From Membranihabitans maritimus (GTDB taxonomy: Bacteria > Bacteroidota > Bacteroidia > Chitinophagales > Saprospiraceae): a stretch of 64,000 nucleotides of DNA. The DNA is taken from the NCBI RefSeq assembly GCF_021729145.1, contig NZ_JAJSLW010000001.1, positions 434,001 to 498,000 of the forward strand, in the 5' to 3' direction. Each line of letters starts with the position of its first letter. The stretch's first letter is position 1. Position numbers and translations under genes: made by a program. Below the pieces are notes generated by a model, which was not told where the DNA came from, ran no database searches, and was given only the letters and a program-made list of their open reading frames with translations. This document shows, one piece after another, positions 39,528-47,522 of this stretch.

Positions 39528-40985
39528 TTATACCATTATATCATTTACCACTTTGCCTGCAACATCAGTTAATCTATATCTTCTTCCCTGGTGTTTGTAG
39601 GTAAGTTTTTCATGATCAAGTCCCAACATATTTAATATTGTAGCGTGAAAATCGTGAATATGCACGGGATCTTTAACAATATTGTATCCAAACTCATCCG
39701 TTTCCCCATACACTATTCCAGGTTTGACACCTCCACCAGCCATCCAGACAGAAAAACTGCGGGGATGATGGTCCCGGCCATATTTTTCTGCGGTCAATTT
39801 GCCCTGGCAATAATTTGTCCGGCCGAATTCCCCCCCCCAGATAACCAGGGTATCTTCCAACATCCCTCTCTGTTTAAGGTCCATGACCAATGCTGCAGAT
39901 GCCTGGTCCACATCTTTTGCCTGCCCCGCCATTTCATTGGGTAGGTTGCCGTGTTGGTCCCACCCCTGATGATACAGTTGAATGAACCGAACACCATTTT
40001 CAGCTAATTTTCGTGCCAAAAGACAATTGGCAGCATATGTTCCGGGCACCAAACAATCTGCACCGTATAATTTTATTATATGATCTGGTTCTTTGGACAA
40101 ATCGGTTACTTCCGGAACAGATGTCTGCATTCGATATGCCATTTCATACTGGCGAATCTTGGCGGTAATTTCCGGATCACCAAAAGCATCGTACTGATGT
40201 TGATTGAAGGCAGACAATTTATCAAGCATATTCCTTCTGGAATCCATATTTGTACCATGGGGATTGCTCAGATATAAGACGGGATTTTCACCCCCCATTA
40301 GTTGTACACCCTGATGGACAGAATCTAAAAATCCATTTGTCCATAACTTAGAATATACACCTTGACCATTCCCATCACCTTTAGATACAAGCACACAAAA
40401 ACCCGGTAAATTTTCGTTTTCACTGCCCAACCCATAACTCAACCAGGCCCCCATACTGGGCCTGTTACCCTGTTGTGCCCCAGTCTGAAAAAAGGTAATG
40501 GCCGGGTCGTGATTAATAGCGTCGGTATGGAGACTCTTGATAATACATAGCTCATCAACGATCTTGGCTGTATATGGGAATAAATCACTCACCCAAGCAC
40601 CGGATTCACCATATTGTTTGAAGCCATAATAGGATCCTACTAGTGGGAATTTTTCCTGGTTCGCAGTCATACCCGTAAGTCTCTGACCATCTCTTACAGA
40701 GGCGGGTAAATCTTCGCCCATTCTTTTATTTAACAAAGGCTTGTAATCAAAAGATTCGAATTGAGAAGGGGCACCACTCTGAAATAAATAAATCACCCTT
40801 TTAGCTTTCGGGGCAAAATGAGGAATAGCTTTTTCCAGTCCACTCATATCCCCTTTTCCACCGTTTAACAAATCGGGAATAAGAAGAGAGCCAAGTGCAG
40901 CACTTCCGATCCCAATACTCAGCTTTGAAAGGAATAACCTTCGACTCACCTGTAATTTTGCGTCATTTATTTCTTTATCATTCAT
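39528..40985 (-). CDS. DUF1501 family exported protein
   Basis: Protein of 485 residues in the DUF1501 family, related in fold to alkaline phosphatases and sulfatases. A twin-arginine signal (SRRLFLSKLSIGIGSAALGS, about 14-33) indicates export in folded form. Family segments include FLFQSGAPSQFESFD near 65, WDQHGNLPNE near 345 and WGGEFGRT near 388. It lies nine bases after the DUF1553 gene. Such pairs are abundant in planctomycetes and verrucomicrobia and also occur in Bacteroidota, with no defined biochemical role that I know. Confidence 0.92.
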   Translation of the reverse strand: MNDKEINDAKLQVSRRLFLSKLSIGIGSAALGSLLIPDLLNGGKGDMSGLEKAIPHFAPKAKRVIYLFQSGAPSQFESFDYKPLLNKRMGEDLPASVRDGQRLTGMTANQEKFPLVGSYYGFKQYGESGAWVSDLFPYTAKIVDELCIIKSLHTDAINHDPAITFFQTGAQQGNRPSMGAWLSYGLGSENENLPGFCVLVSKGDGNGQGVYSKLWTNGFLDSVHQGVQLMGGENPVLYLSNPHGTNMDSRRNMLDKLSAFNQHQYDAFGDPEITAKIRQYEMAYRMQTSVPEVTDLSKEPDHIIKLYGADCLVPGTYAANCLLARKLAENGVRFIQLYHQGWDQHGNLPNEMAGQAKDVDQASAALVMDLKQRGMLEDTLVIWGGEFGRTNYCQGKLTAEKYGRDHHPRSFSVWMAGGGVKPGIVYGETDEFGYNIVKDPVHIHDFHATILNMLGLDHEKLTYKHQGRRYRLTDVAGKVVNDIMV

Positions 40986-40994
40986 AACTGAATT

Positions 40995-43328
40995 CTATGT
41001 TTTATTAATAGTCTCTTCCAGATTATACAGCAGGTGTATAACAGACATCAGTGTAGCGTGTTTGACAGGGTCTACTTTATCGTTAAAAGGGTATTCTCCT
41101 ACATTTATAAATGAAGCTGCAGAGGTCGGATCGGACTCATATCTTTTTAATTCTTCCCGGTAATATTCCTCCAACATAGAAATCTCCTCGTCATCGGGAT
41201 ATCTGCAAAGAATTCTCATAAAGGACTCTTCCAACGCTCCATTTGTTTCATTTTCTTTATATTTAGAGATCAACTCTTGTGCCAAAACTCTCGAACACTC
41301 CAAAACGATAGGATCATTCATCATAACCAACGCCTGAAGTGGGGTATTCGTTTCTGCCCTGTCCAACTCACATAAATCTCTATTACTAGCATCAAATATC
41401 AACATATTAGGAGGGGGTACTGTTAATTTAATAAACACATACATTCCCCGGCGATAGATTTCCGATCCGTGGTCTTGTACATAAGTTTTAAGTGACCCTC
41501 TTCCCGAACTGGTCACTTCCCAAATTCCATCAGGTTGATAGGGTTTGTAACTGGGTCCTCCTATTTCCCGATTCAAAAGACCACTGGATGCCAATAGATG
41601 ATCTCTGATTAACTCTGCACTTAACCGTATTCTGGTAGACCTTGCTAAATATATATTCTCGGGATCAAGCCTATTCTTTTTTTGTGACATCTTGGATGAT
41701 TGTCGGTATGTCGAAGATGTAACGATCTGTCTTATTAAGCGTTTAATATCCCAACCATTTTCCATAAAATCGACAGCAAGCCAGTCCAATAATTCGGGAT
41801 GACTTGGCAAATCCCCTTGATTTCCAAAATCTTCCTCAGTAGCCACTATACCCCGGCCAAAGATTTTACCCCATATATGATTTACGAATACCCTTGCAGT
41901 TAGCGGATTCTCACGATCAATGGTCCACTCTGCCAATCCCAGGCGATTCTGGGGATATTTTCCAAAATCAAATGCATGAATAGATTTTGGTGTCCCTGGA
42001 CTCACTTTCTTACCATGTTGGTCATATCCTCCACGCTCCAACACATAACTTTGTCGGACGGAATCTTTGAGATCTTCCATCACTGAGACCAAAACTTTAT
42101 TGGTATCCGGTGCATTAATAAAATTAAGAACACTATCGATTTGATGCTGATCAAACTCCATATAAGGTATTTTGGCAGGATAAGATTCTCCAACCGTAGC
42201 CTCTATCCCTACCTCTGGGGTATTGTTGAAAAATGAATACAATTGAAAGTATTCCTCTTGAGAAAAAGGATCGTATTTATGATCATGACATTGGGCACAT
42301 TCCATTGTAATACCCAATATGCTTGTACTGTAAGTATTGGTTTTATCAATTACATAGGTTACGCGATATTCTTCCTGTATTACTCCTCCCTCTTCTGTAA
42401 TTTTATGGTTTCGATTAAACCCCGTCGCAAGCTTTTGTTCCAGGCTTGCATCCGGAAGCAGGTCTCCTGCCAATTGCCATGTTATAAACTGGTCATATGG
42501 CATATTTTCGTTAAAAGCATGGATTACCCAATCTCTCCACGGCCATTGGGAACGAACTTCATCATCCTGATACCCATATGAATCAGCATATCTTGCTGCA
42601 TCCATCCAATGCAGAGCCATTTTTTCTCCGTAGGCAGACCTACTCAACAAGTCATCAACCAAGGTGCTATAGGTTTCTTCAGACCAATTTTGACCATATT
42701 CTTCCAAATCCTCAACGGAAGGAGGTAATCCTGTAATATCTACAAACAGCCTTCTAATTAAACGCATTTTTTCAGCCTCCTTATTGGGTGCAAGGCCAAT
42801 TTCATTCATTTTAACCAAGGTAAAATGGTCTATTTCATTTTTTGCCCAATCGCTAGAAACTTCTGGAATTTCTGGCTTTTGTGGAGGTATAAATGCCCAG
42901 TGATCTTCATACTCAGCTCCTTGTTCCACCCACTTTCTCAAAATCTCCTTTTCATAATCCTTTAATTTGAGCCCTGATTCTGCTGGCGGCATCATAATAG
43001 CCTCATCTTCCGAATATATCCTTCTTACTAATTCACTGTGACCGGGATCTCCGGGGACAATGGCAAACACATCCGGATTGTCTTTCAAGGCGCTGAAAGC
43101 TGATTCTTTAATATCCAGCCGCAAATCCGCTTCGCGGGCATTTTCATCTGGCCCGTGACAAGCATAACAACGATCCGATAAAATGGGCTTGACATGGAAA
43201 TTAAAATCAACCTCATCCGGTATATTTGTCGCTAAATCCTCTGCATCCTTATTTTTGCATTGATACAATAAGACCAGTACAGAAACAGATAAAAGGGTTG
43301 CTATTTGTTTTTTATATATAATGATCAT
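40995..43328 (-). CDS. DUF1549/DUF1553 cytochrome c lipoprotein
   Basis: Planctomycete-type protein of 777 residues. A hydrophobic leader ends in LLYQC (Cys24), a probable lipobox. The PSCyt1 cytochrome domain (about 40-145) has CYACH (54-58) and a candidate axial Met in MMPPAESG. DUF1549 follows (about 160-370) with DITGLPPSVEDLE and WMDAARYADS, and then a second CxxCH in ECAQCHDHKYDPF. DUF1553 closes the protein (about 470-770), including ARVFVNHIWGKIFGRGIV. Two haem sites are therefore likely. It is the first gene of the set, 61 bases after pxpC, and may be read from the pxp promoter. No substrate is known. Confidence 0.92.
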   Translation of the reverse strand: MIIIYKKQIATLLSVSVLVLLYQCKNKDAEDLATNIPDEVDFNFHVKPILSDRCYACHGPDENAREADLRLDIKESAFSALKDNPDVFAIVPGDPGHSELVRRIYSEDEAIMMPPAESGLKLKDYEKEILRKWVEQGAEYEDHWAFIPPQKPEIPEVSSDWAKNEIDHFTLVKMNEIGLAPNKEAEKMRLIRRLFVDITGLPPSVEDLEEYGQNWSEETYSTLVDDLLSRSAYGEKMALHWMDAARYADSYGYQDDEVRSQWPWRDWVIHAFNENMPYDQFITWQLAGDLLPDASLEQKLATGFNRNHKITEEGGVIQEEYRVTYVIDKTNTYSTSILGITMECAQCHDHKYDPFSQEEYFQLYSFFNNTPEVGIEATVGESYPAKIPYMEFDQHQIDSVLNFINAPDTNKVLVSVMEDLKDSVRQSYVLERGGYDQHGKKVSPGTPKSIHAFDFGKYPQNRLGLAEWTIDRENPLTARVFVNHIWGKIFGRGIVATEEDFGNQGDLPSHPELLDWLAVDFMENGWDIKRLIRQIVTSSTYRQSSKMSQKKNRLDPENIYLARSTRIRLSAELIRDHLLASSGLLNREIGGPSYKPYQPDGIWEVTSSGRGSLKTYVQDHGSEIYRRGMYVFIKLTVPPPNMLIFDASNRDLCELDRAETNTPLQALVMMNDPIVLECSRVLAQELISKYKENETNGALEESFMRILCRYPDDEEISMLEEYYREELKRYESDPTSAASFINVGEYPFNDKVDPVKHATLMSVIHLLYNLEETINKT

Positions 43329-43389
43329 TAATTGTTCGTATTAAAAACACCTAGGTCAAAAGCCCTATAAATTTACAAAATTAATACAA

Positions 43390-44334
43390 TTATTCAAAAT
43401 ATAAATTCCACAACAAATTAAACTGCCCCCATTGATATCTCTCAATATATTTAGCTTCCTCTATTGTAGTCCACTTGAACAAAATTTGGTCGCCAGGTCC
43501 GAGGTAAGCTAATTTATACATATCTCCCCGAATAACTTGAGCCACCCTTGGATATCCTCCCGTAGTCTGGCTATGGTTGAGTAGTAAAATAAGATTTTTT
43601 TCAGAAGAAGCTTGAATCGTTCCAGGATGTACGAACGAAGACAACATATTTTTATTTACTCGCAAAACAGGTATTTCAGAAACTAGTCGCAAGCCCATCC
43701 TATTACTAGTTCTGTCTATCGTAATTATATTGTCCGACAGATGGTTTTTTTTACCGTTTTTCAACAAGTTACTTTCCGGTCCTGTTAAAATTCTAATTGT
43801 TTTCAACCCGGTCCTTCTCACTAAGATTTCCTCTGGTATAGAGACACTGTAATCAATAGGTACAGTATCATTTTCAATAGATACTTTATCACCTTTCTTT
43901 AACGCCCTCCCCAATAAACCGGCAAATGGAGTCAGGAGATCTGACGAAACACTTCCTAAAGCTTTGTCCAGATTCCAATTTCCTCTAATTCCGAGATATA
44001 TGGTTCCGTTTTCATTGATTTTACCAACTTTCAGTACCTGGCCTTTTTTTACCTTATATGGTCTAAAAAGATGCAATTTTTTATCATCTAAAAATGTCTC
44101 AGCCGAAAAACCAGTAAGTGCAATTAAATGATCCGTGTCAAATTCAATTTCTACACCAATCATCTTCATTTCAACAATGGGGTTATATCTGGAATTGCCC
44201 AATATCCCATTAACCCAGAAATATCTATATGGGTCCAAAACACCTGAAATGGGTACACCAGCTCCCCGAAATCCCATCCTTCCCAAATCTTTAATTAAGG
44301 ATTGTAATCCACCATGTAAAACCTTAAATCCCAT
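43390..44334 (-). CDS. pxpC: 5-oxoprolinase subunit C
   Basis: Subunit of the PxpABC complex, which hydrolyses 5-oxoproline (pyroglutamate) to glutamate using ATP. It was formerly annotated as KipA or a biotin-dependent carboxyltransferase. The 314 residues carry the N-terminal GLQSLIKDLGRMGFRGAGVP, with GALDP-like VLDPYRYFWVN next. Near the C-terminus NHSQTTGGYPRVAQVI is typical. Its start overlaps pxpB by 11 bases. All three genes are present, so the complex should be complete. Confidence 0.95.
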   Translation of the reverse strand: MGFKVLHGGLQSLIKDLGRMGFRGAGVPISGVLDPYRYFWVNGILGNSRYNPIVEMKMIGVEIEFDTDHLIALTGFSAETFLDDKKLHLFRPYKVKKGQVLKVGKINENGTIYLGIRGNWNLDKALGSVSSDLLTPFAGLLGRALKKGDKVSIENDTVPIDYSVSIPEEILVRRTGLKTIRILTGPESNLLKNGKKNHLSDNIITIDRTSNRMGLRLVSEIPVLRVNKNMLSSFVHPGTIQASSEKNLILLLNHSQTTGGYPRVAQVIRGDMYKLAYLGPGDQILFKWTTIEEAKYIERYQWGQFNLLWNLYFE

Positions 44335-45049
44335 ATTTCAAGAAAATTCCATTTAAATATTCCGCTGCATCAAAATCATCAAATTGCTTTTTGCTAATCG
44401 GAAAAAAAGTAATTCTATCCAAGGGCTTGAAAAAAGACAGCCGGTCTCCTTTGATACTAATCAAATCAATTGGAGTCCTGCCAATCAGGTTCCACCCCCC
44501 TGGACTTTCAGTAGGATAAATCCCGGTTTGCTTGCCTGCTATTCCAACAGATCCTTTAGGGACACTTTTCCTGGGATTAGACAGCCTCTTGCACCAAAGG
44601 TGTTCATCAAGTTCACCTAGGTAGAGGAATCCTGGCAAAAACCCCATCATGTAAACAATATATTGTTTACCAGCATGTAAGGCTACTATACTTTCAAATT
44701 CCAACCCCGTTTCCTCTTCTAATTTTTTATTGTCCAAGGCAAACCTTTTATCGTAACATACTGGAACCCTAATTTCCCTATATTCCCATTGTTGACTTGA
44801 TGCTTTTGTTCGAGTAGCTATTTCTTCCAACACCTCTTTAATCTCTTCAAATGAATAAGCGAGACAATTATATACAACCGCCAATTCATTATAAGTGACA
44901 ACGGTCTCCCGAATATAATTTTTGCGTTCGCTATTCAATAGTTCATCTACGGAATAAAGCCATTCCAACATTTCTAATGAAATCTCTTCCCTGCATTGAA
45001 GCAGGGCTACATTTTCCCCAAACGCTACGATATTAAAATTATGATTCAT
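44324..45049 (-). CDS. pxpB: 5-oxoprolinase subunit B
   Basis: KipI-type subunit of the 5-oxoproline hydrolase, 241 residues from ATG 45049, which overlaps the pxpA stop as ATGA. An in-frame ATG at 45073 would add eight residues. Recognisable blocks are VTYNELAVVYN, IRVPVCYDKRFALD, YMMGFLPGFLYLGELD and PKGSVGIAGKQTGIYPTESP, followed by GGWNLIGRTP. It works with pxpC and pxpA in the cytoplasm. Confidence 0.95.
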   Translation of the reverse strand: MNHNFNIVAFGENVALLQCREEISLEMLEWLYSVDELLNSERKNYIRETVVTYNELAVVYNCLAYSFEEIKEVLEEIATRTKASSQQWEYREIRVPVCYDKRFALDNKKLEEETGLEFESIVALHAGKQYIVYMMGFLPGFLYLGELDEHLWCKRLSNPRKSVPKGSVGIAGKQTGIYPTESPGGWNLIGRTPIDLISIKGDRLSFFKPLDRITFFPISKKQFDDFDAAEYLNGIFLKYGI

Positions 45050-45816
45050 AAGTAAGGAGTGCTTTTTATCCATACCCCCTTACTTTCCAAAACTTCATTT
45101 ACTTTTTTGGCAAGCGCAGCGGAATCATTGTGGTCACCGTGCAAACAAACTGTATCAGCGAATAAAGATATGGAACCACCATTGTAGGTCTTTACCTTAT
45201 TATCTTCTATTATTGTCGTTAATTGATCAATACTATCTCTTTGATTTTTTATAACGGCACCCTTTTTTGTCCTTGAGGTTAATTCCCCTGAATATTCATA
45301 TCGTCTATCAATAAAAACTTCCCTGCAAATTTTGATATTTTCTTTTCTGGCCGTCCTGGCGAGCACTGATTGATCAGGGCAATATAACCACAATTCTTCC
45401 GGCCAATTTTTGAGCACCTCGATAACTACTTTTGATATTTCCTCAGAATTATTGGCATCGTTGTACAATGCTCCATGTAATTTGAGATGGTGCAATCTCC
45501 CTGATTGTAGAGTTATCATTCCCGATAAAGCAGATATCTGGTAGCATATAATTGAATACAATTCCTTTGCCACAATTTTCATTGATCTGCGACCAAAACC
45601 CATAAGGTCGGGATAAGAGACATGGGCACCGATTGCAACATTCTTCGACAAGGCCCAACGAATTGACTCCTGAATGGTATGTGGATCTCCTCCGTGAAAT
45701 CCGCAGGCAATATTACAACTGCTTATATAATCCATCATTCTCTCATCATTGCCAATCTGAAATCTTCCATAGCTTTCGCCGAGATCGCAGTTAATATCAA
45801 TTGTACTTGTCTCCAT
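45046..45816 (-). CDS. pxpA: 5-oxoprolinase subunit A
   Basis: LamB/YcsF family subunit of the 5-oxoproline hydrolase. The start METSTIDINCDLGESYG at ATG 45816 gives 256 residues; the frame extends to 45846 but the family begins at the DINCDLGE block. Other family marks are NIACGFHGGDP, GAHVSYPDLMGFGRRSM, HLKLHGALYND and CLHGDHNDS near the C-terminus. It leads pxpA-pxpB-pxpC and, downstream, the DUF1553 set. The 177-base gap to the GH109 stop contains that gene's terminator. Confidence 0.96.
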   Translation of the reverse strand: METSTIDINCDLGESYGRFQIGNDERMMDYISSCNIACGFHGGDPHTIQESIRWALSKNVAIGAHVSYPDLMGFGRRSMKIVAKELYSIICYQISALSGMITLQSGRLHHLKLHGALYNDANNSEEISKVVIEVLKNWPEELWLYCPDQSVLARTARKENIKICREVFIDRRYEYSGELTSRTKKGAVIKNQRDSIDQLTTIIEDNKVKTYNGGSISLFADTVCLHGDHNDSAALAKKVNEVLESKGVWIKSTPYL

Positions 45817-45905
45817 ATTAAAACTTGTAATTCTGCGCGAATTCAAGATAATAAGGAATTGTGAGTTTAGACCTAATTATTAAAGAACAATTTTTTGAAA
45901 AAACA

Positions 45906-45933
45906 AAGGCTGTAATTATAAAATTACAGCCTT
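45906..45933 (-). terminator. Strong intrinsic terminator after the GH109 gene
   Basis: A perfect 12-base stem (AAGGCTGTAATT / AATTACAGCCTT) with a four-base loop, 61 bases past the GH109 stop. On the minus strand the hairpin is followed by a run beginning TTTGTTTTTT. It isolates GH29-GH109 from the pxp operon. Confidence 0.8.
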
Positions 45934-45993
45934 ATATATAAACTATGAAAAGATTATTAGCAATTAACCCTAGTATATTCTATTTGACAATGT

Positions 45994-47403
45994 CTATTGA
46001 GTAATTACCTCTGTCGTTCCTGCGCCACGCAGGGTAATATCTACTGGTTCATTAGTTTTCCAAGCTCCTGCAGTAAAATCCGGAACATCAACGGAAGTAG
46101 AACGATTGGCAACAGATTTTTCACTTAAAGGTGCCATTGCACTCCAAAGTGCGGCATCGTAGACATCCTGATCAAGGGAAATTCCATTTCGCAGGCAATC
46201 TATTAACCTCCAATCCATAATAAAGTCCATTCCACCATGGCCACCAATTTTTTTGGCCATATCGCCTACTTTACGTATAAGTTCTGGTGTATATTCCGCC
46301 TCCAGCTGTTTAAATTCCTCTTCTGTTTTCCATTCATGCCCGGTTGCTATGCGAGAAGGGGAAGGGTATTTTCTGGCCACACCTTTAGTTCCGCTTATCA
46401 AATGAATACGAGAGTAAGGTCTCGGAGATGTCACATCGTGTTGGATCATTATGGTACGTCCTTTCTTTGTCTTCACCGTAGTCGTATTCATATTACCCCG
46501 GTATTTTTTACTTGCCCACATATTGAAAAAAGGATCGTCCTCAGAAAGTTCTTTCGCATGTGGAGCCATCATAAAATCATTACTAGACATAGCGACAAGA
46601 TAATCCATCTGATCCCCTCTATTAATGTCCATGGCCCAACAAACCGGCCCAAGTCCGTGCGTGGGATATAAATTCCCATCCCGGGTAGCATTTTCTTCCA
46701 AACGCCACATCTGATAATACCCCTCTTTGTTAAAGTTCAGTCCTAACAGATCATGTATGTAAGCTCCTTCTGCATGTATCAAATCGCCAAAGTACCCCTG
46801 GCGGACCATGTTTAATGTCAATAACTCGAAAAAGTCATAGCAACAATTTTCAAGCATCATACAGTGCTTTTTCGTACGCTCTGATGTCTCCACCAATTGC
46901 CAACATTCATCTAATGTGGTAGCAGCTGGAACTTCTGTGGCAGCATGTTTCCCATTTTCCATGGCATATACACACATTGGGGTATGCCAATCCCAGGGCG
47001 TACAAATATAAACCAGGTCTATATCATCTCGATCACATATCCTCTTCCACTCCATAGCTCCCCCAAAGTACAAATCGGGATTATGATTTGTATCTTTCAA
47101 ACGCTCTTTCGCCTTTAACGCCTTGTCCTCCCGAATATCACAGAGTGCTTTAATTTCTACGCCCTGAATTTTACTTAATCGATTTACTGCCCCGGGGCCA
47201 CGTTGGCCCAATCCTATGATGCCTACACGAACTTTATCCATTTTCGGTGCGGCAAAACCCGACATGTTTTGCAACTGTGTGCGCCCACTCTTATAATGCC
47301 GAGAAGAGATTTCGTTGTTCTTAGCTGACAAAAATCCAGAGCCTGCCAAGCCTAATCCCGCCAGTCCTGATCTTTTTATAAAATCACGTCTATTATTTCC
47401 CAT
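45994..47403 (-). CDS. GH109-type alpha-N-acetylgalactosaminidase (Gfo/Idh/MocA fold)
   Basis: Exported enzyme of 469 residues with a Tat-type signal (NRRDFIKRSGLAGLGLAGSG). The NAD-binding motif is GIIGLGQRGPG (about 61-71). The segment ENCCYDFFELLTLNMVRQG with GEGAYIHDL-like AEGAYIHDLLGLN is what I associate with GH109. That family removes terminal alpha-GalNAc through an NAD-dependent redox mechanism. It follows the GH29 gene by 119 bases on the same strand and has its own strong terminator. Substrate specificity within the Gfo/Idh/MocA group should be regarded as likely rather than proven. Confidence 0.85.
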   Translation of the reverse strand: MGNNRRDFIKRSGLAGLGLAGSGFLSAKNNEISSRHYKSGRTQLQNMSGFAAPKMDKVRVGIIGLGQRGPGAVNRLSKIQGVEIKALCDIREDKALKAKERLKDTNHNPDLYFGGAMEWKRICDRDDIDLVYICTPWDWHTPMCVYAMENGKHAATEVPAATTLDECWQLVETSERTKKHCMMLENCCYDFFELLTLNMVRQGYFGDLIHAEGAYIHDLLGLNFNKEGYYQMWRLEENATRDGNLYPTHGLGPVCWAMDINRGDQMDYLVAMSSNDFMMAPHAKELSEDDPFFNMWASKKYRGNMNTTTVKTKKGRTIMIQHDVTSPRPYSRIHLISGTKGVARKYPSPSRIATGHEWKTEEEFKQLEAEYTPELIRKVGDMAKKIGGHGGMDFIMDWRLIDCLRNGISLDQDVYDAALWSAMAPLSEKSVANRSTSVDVPDFTAGAWKTNEPVDITLRGAGTTEVITQ

Positions 47404-47522
47404 TTCCTGATATTTACTTTAGCAATTAAATTCCTGACGTAATTTACATAAAATATTGATTAAATTAAATTTCGCTATAATAAAGTTATTTGTCTCTCCT
47501 GCCACCCCTAAAAAGAAATCAA

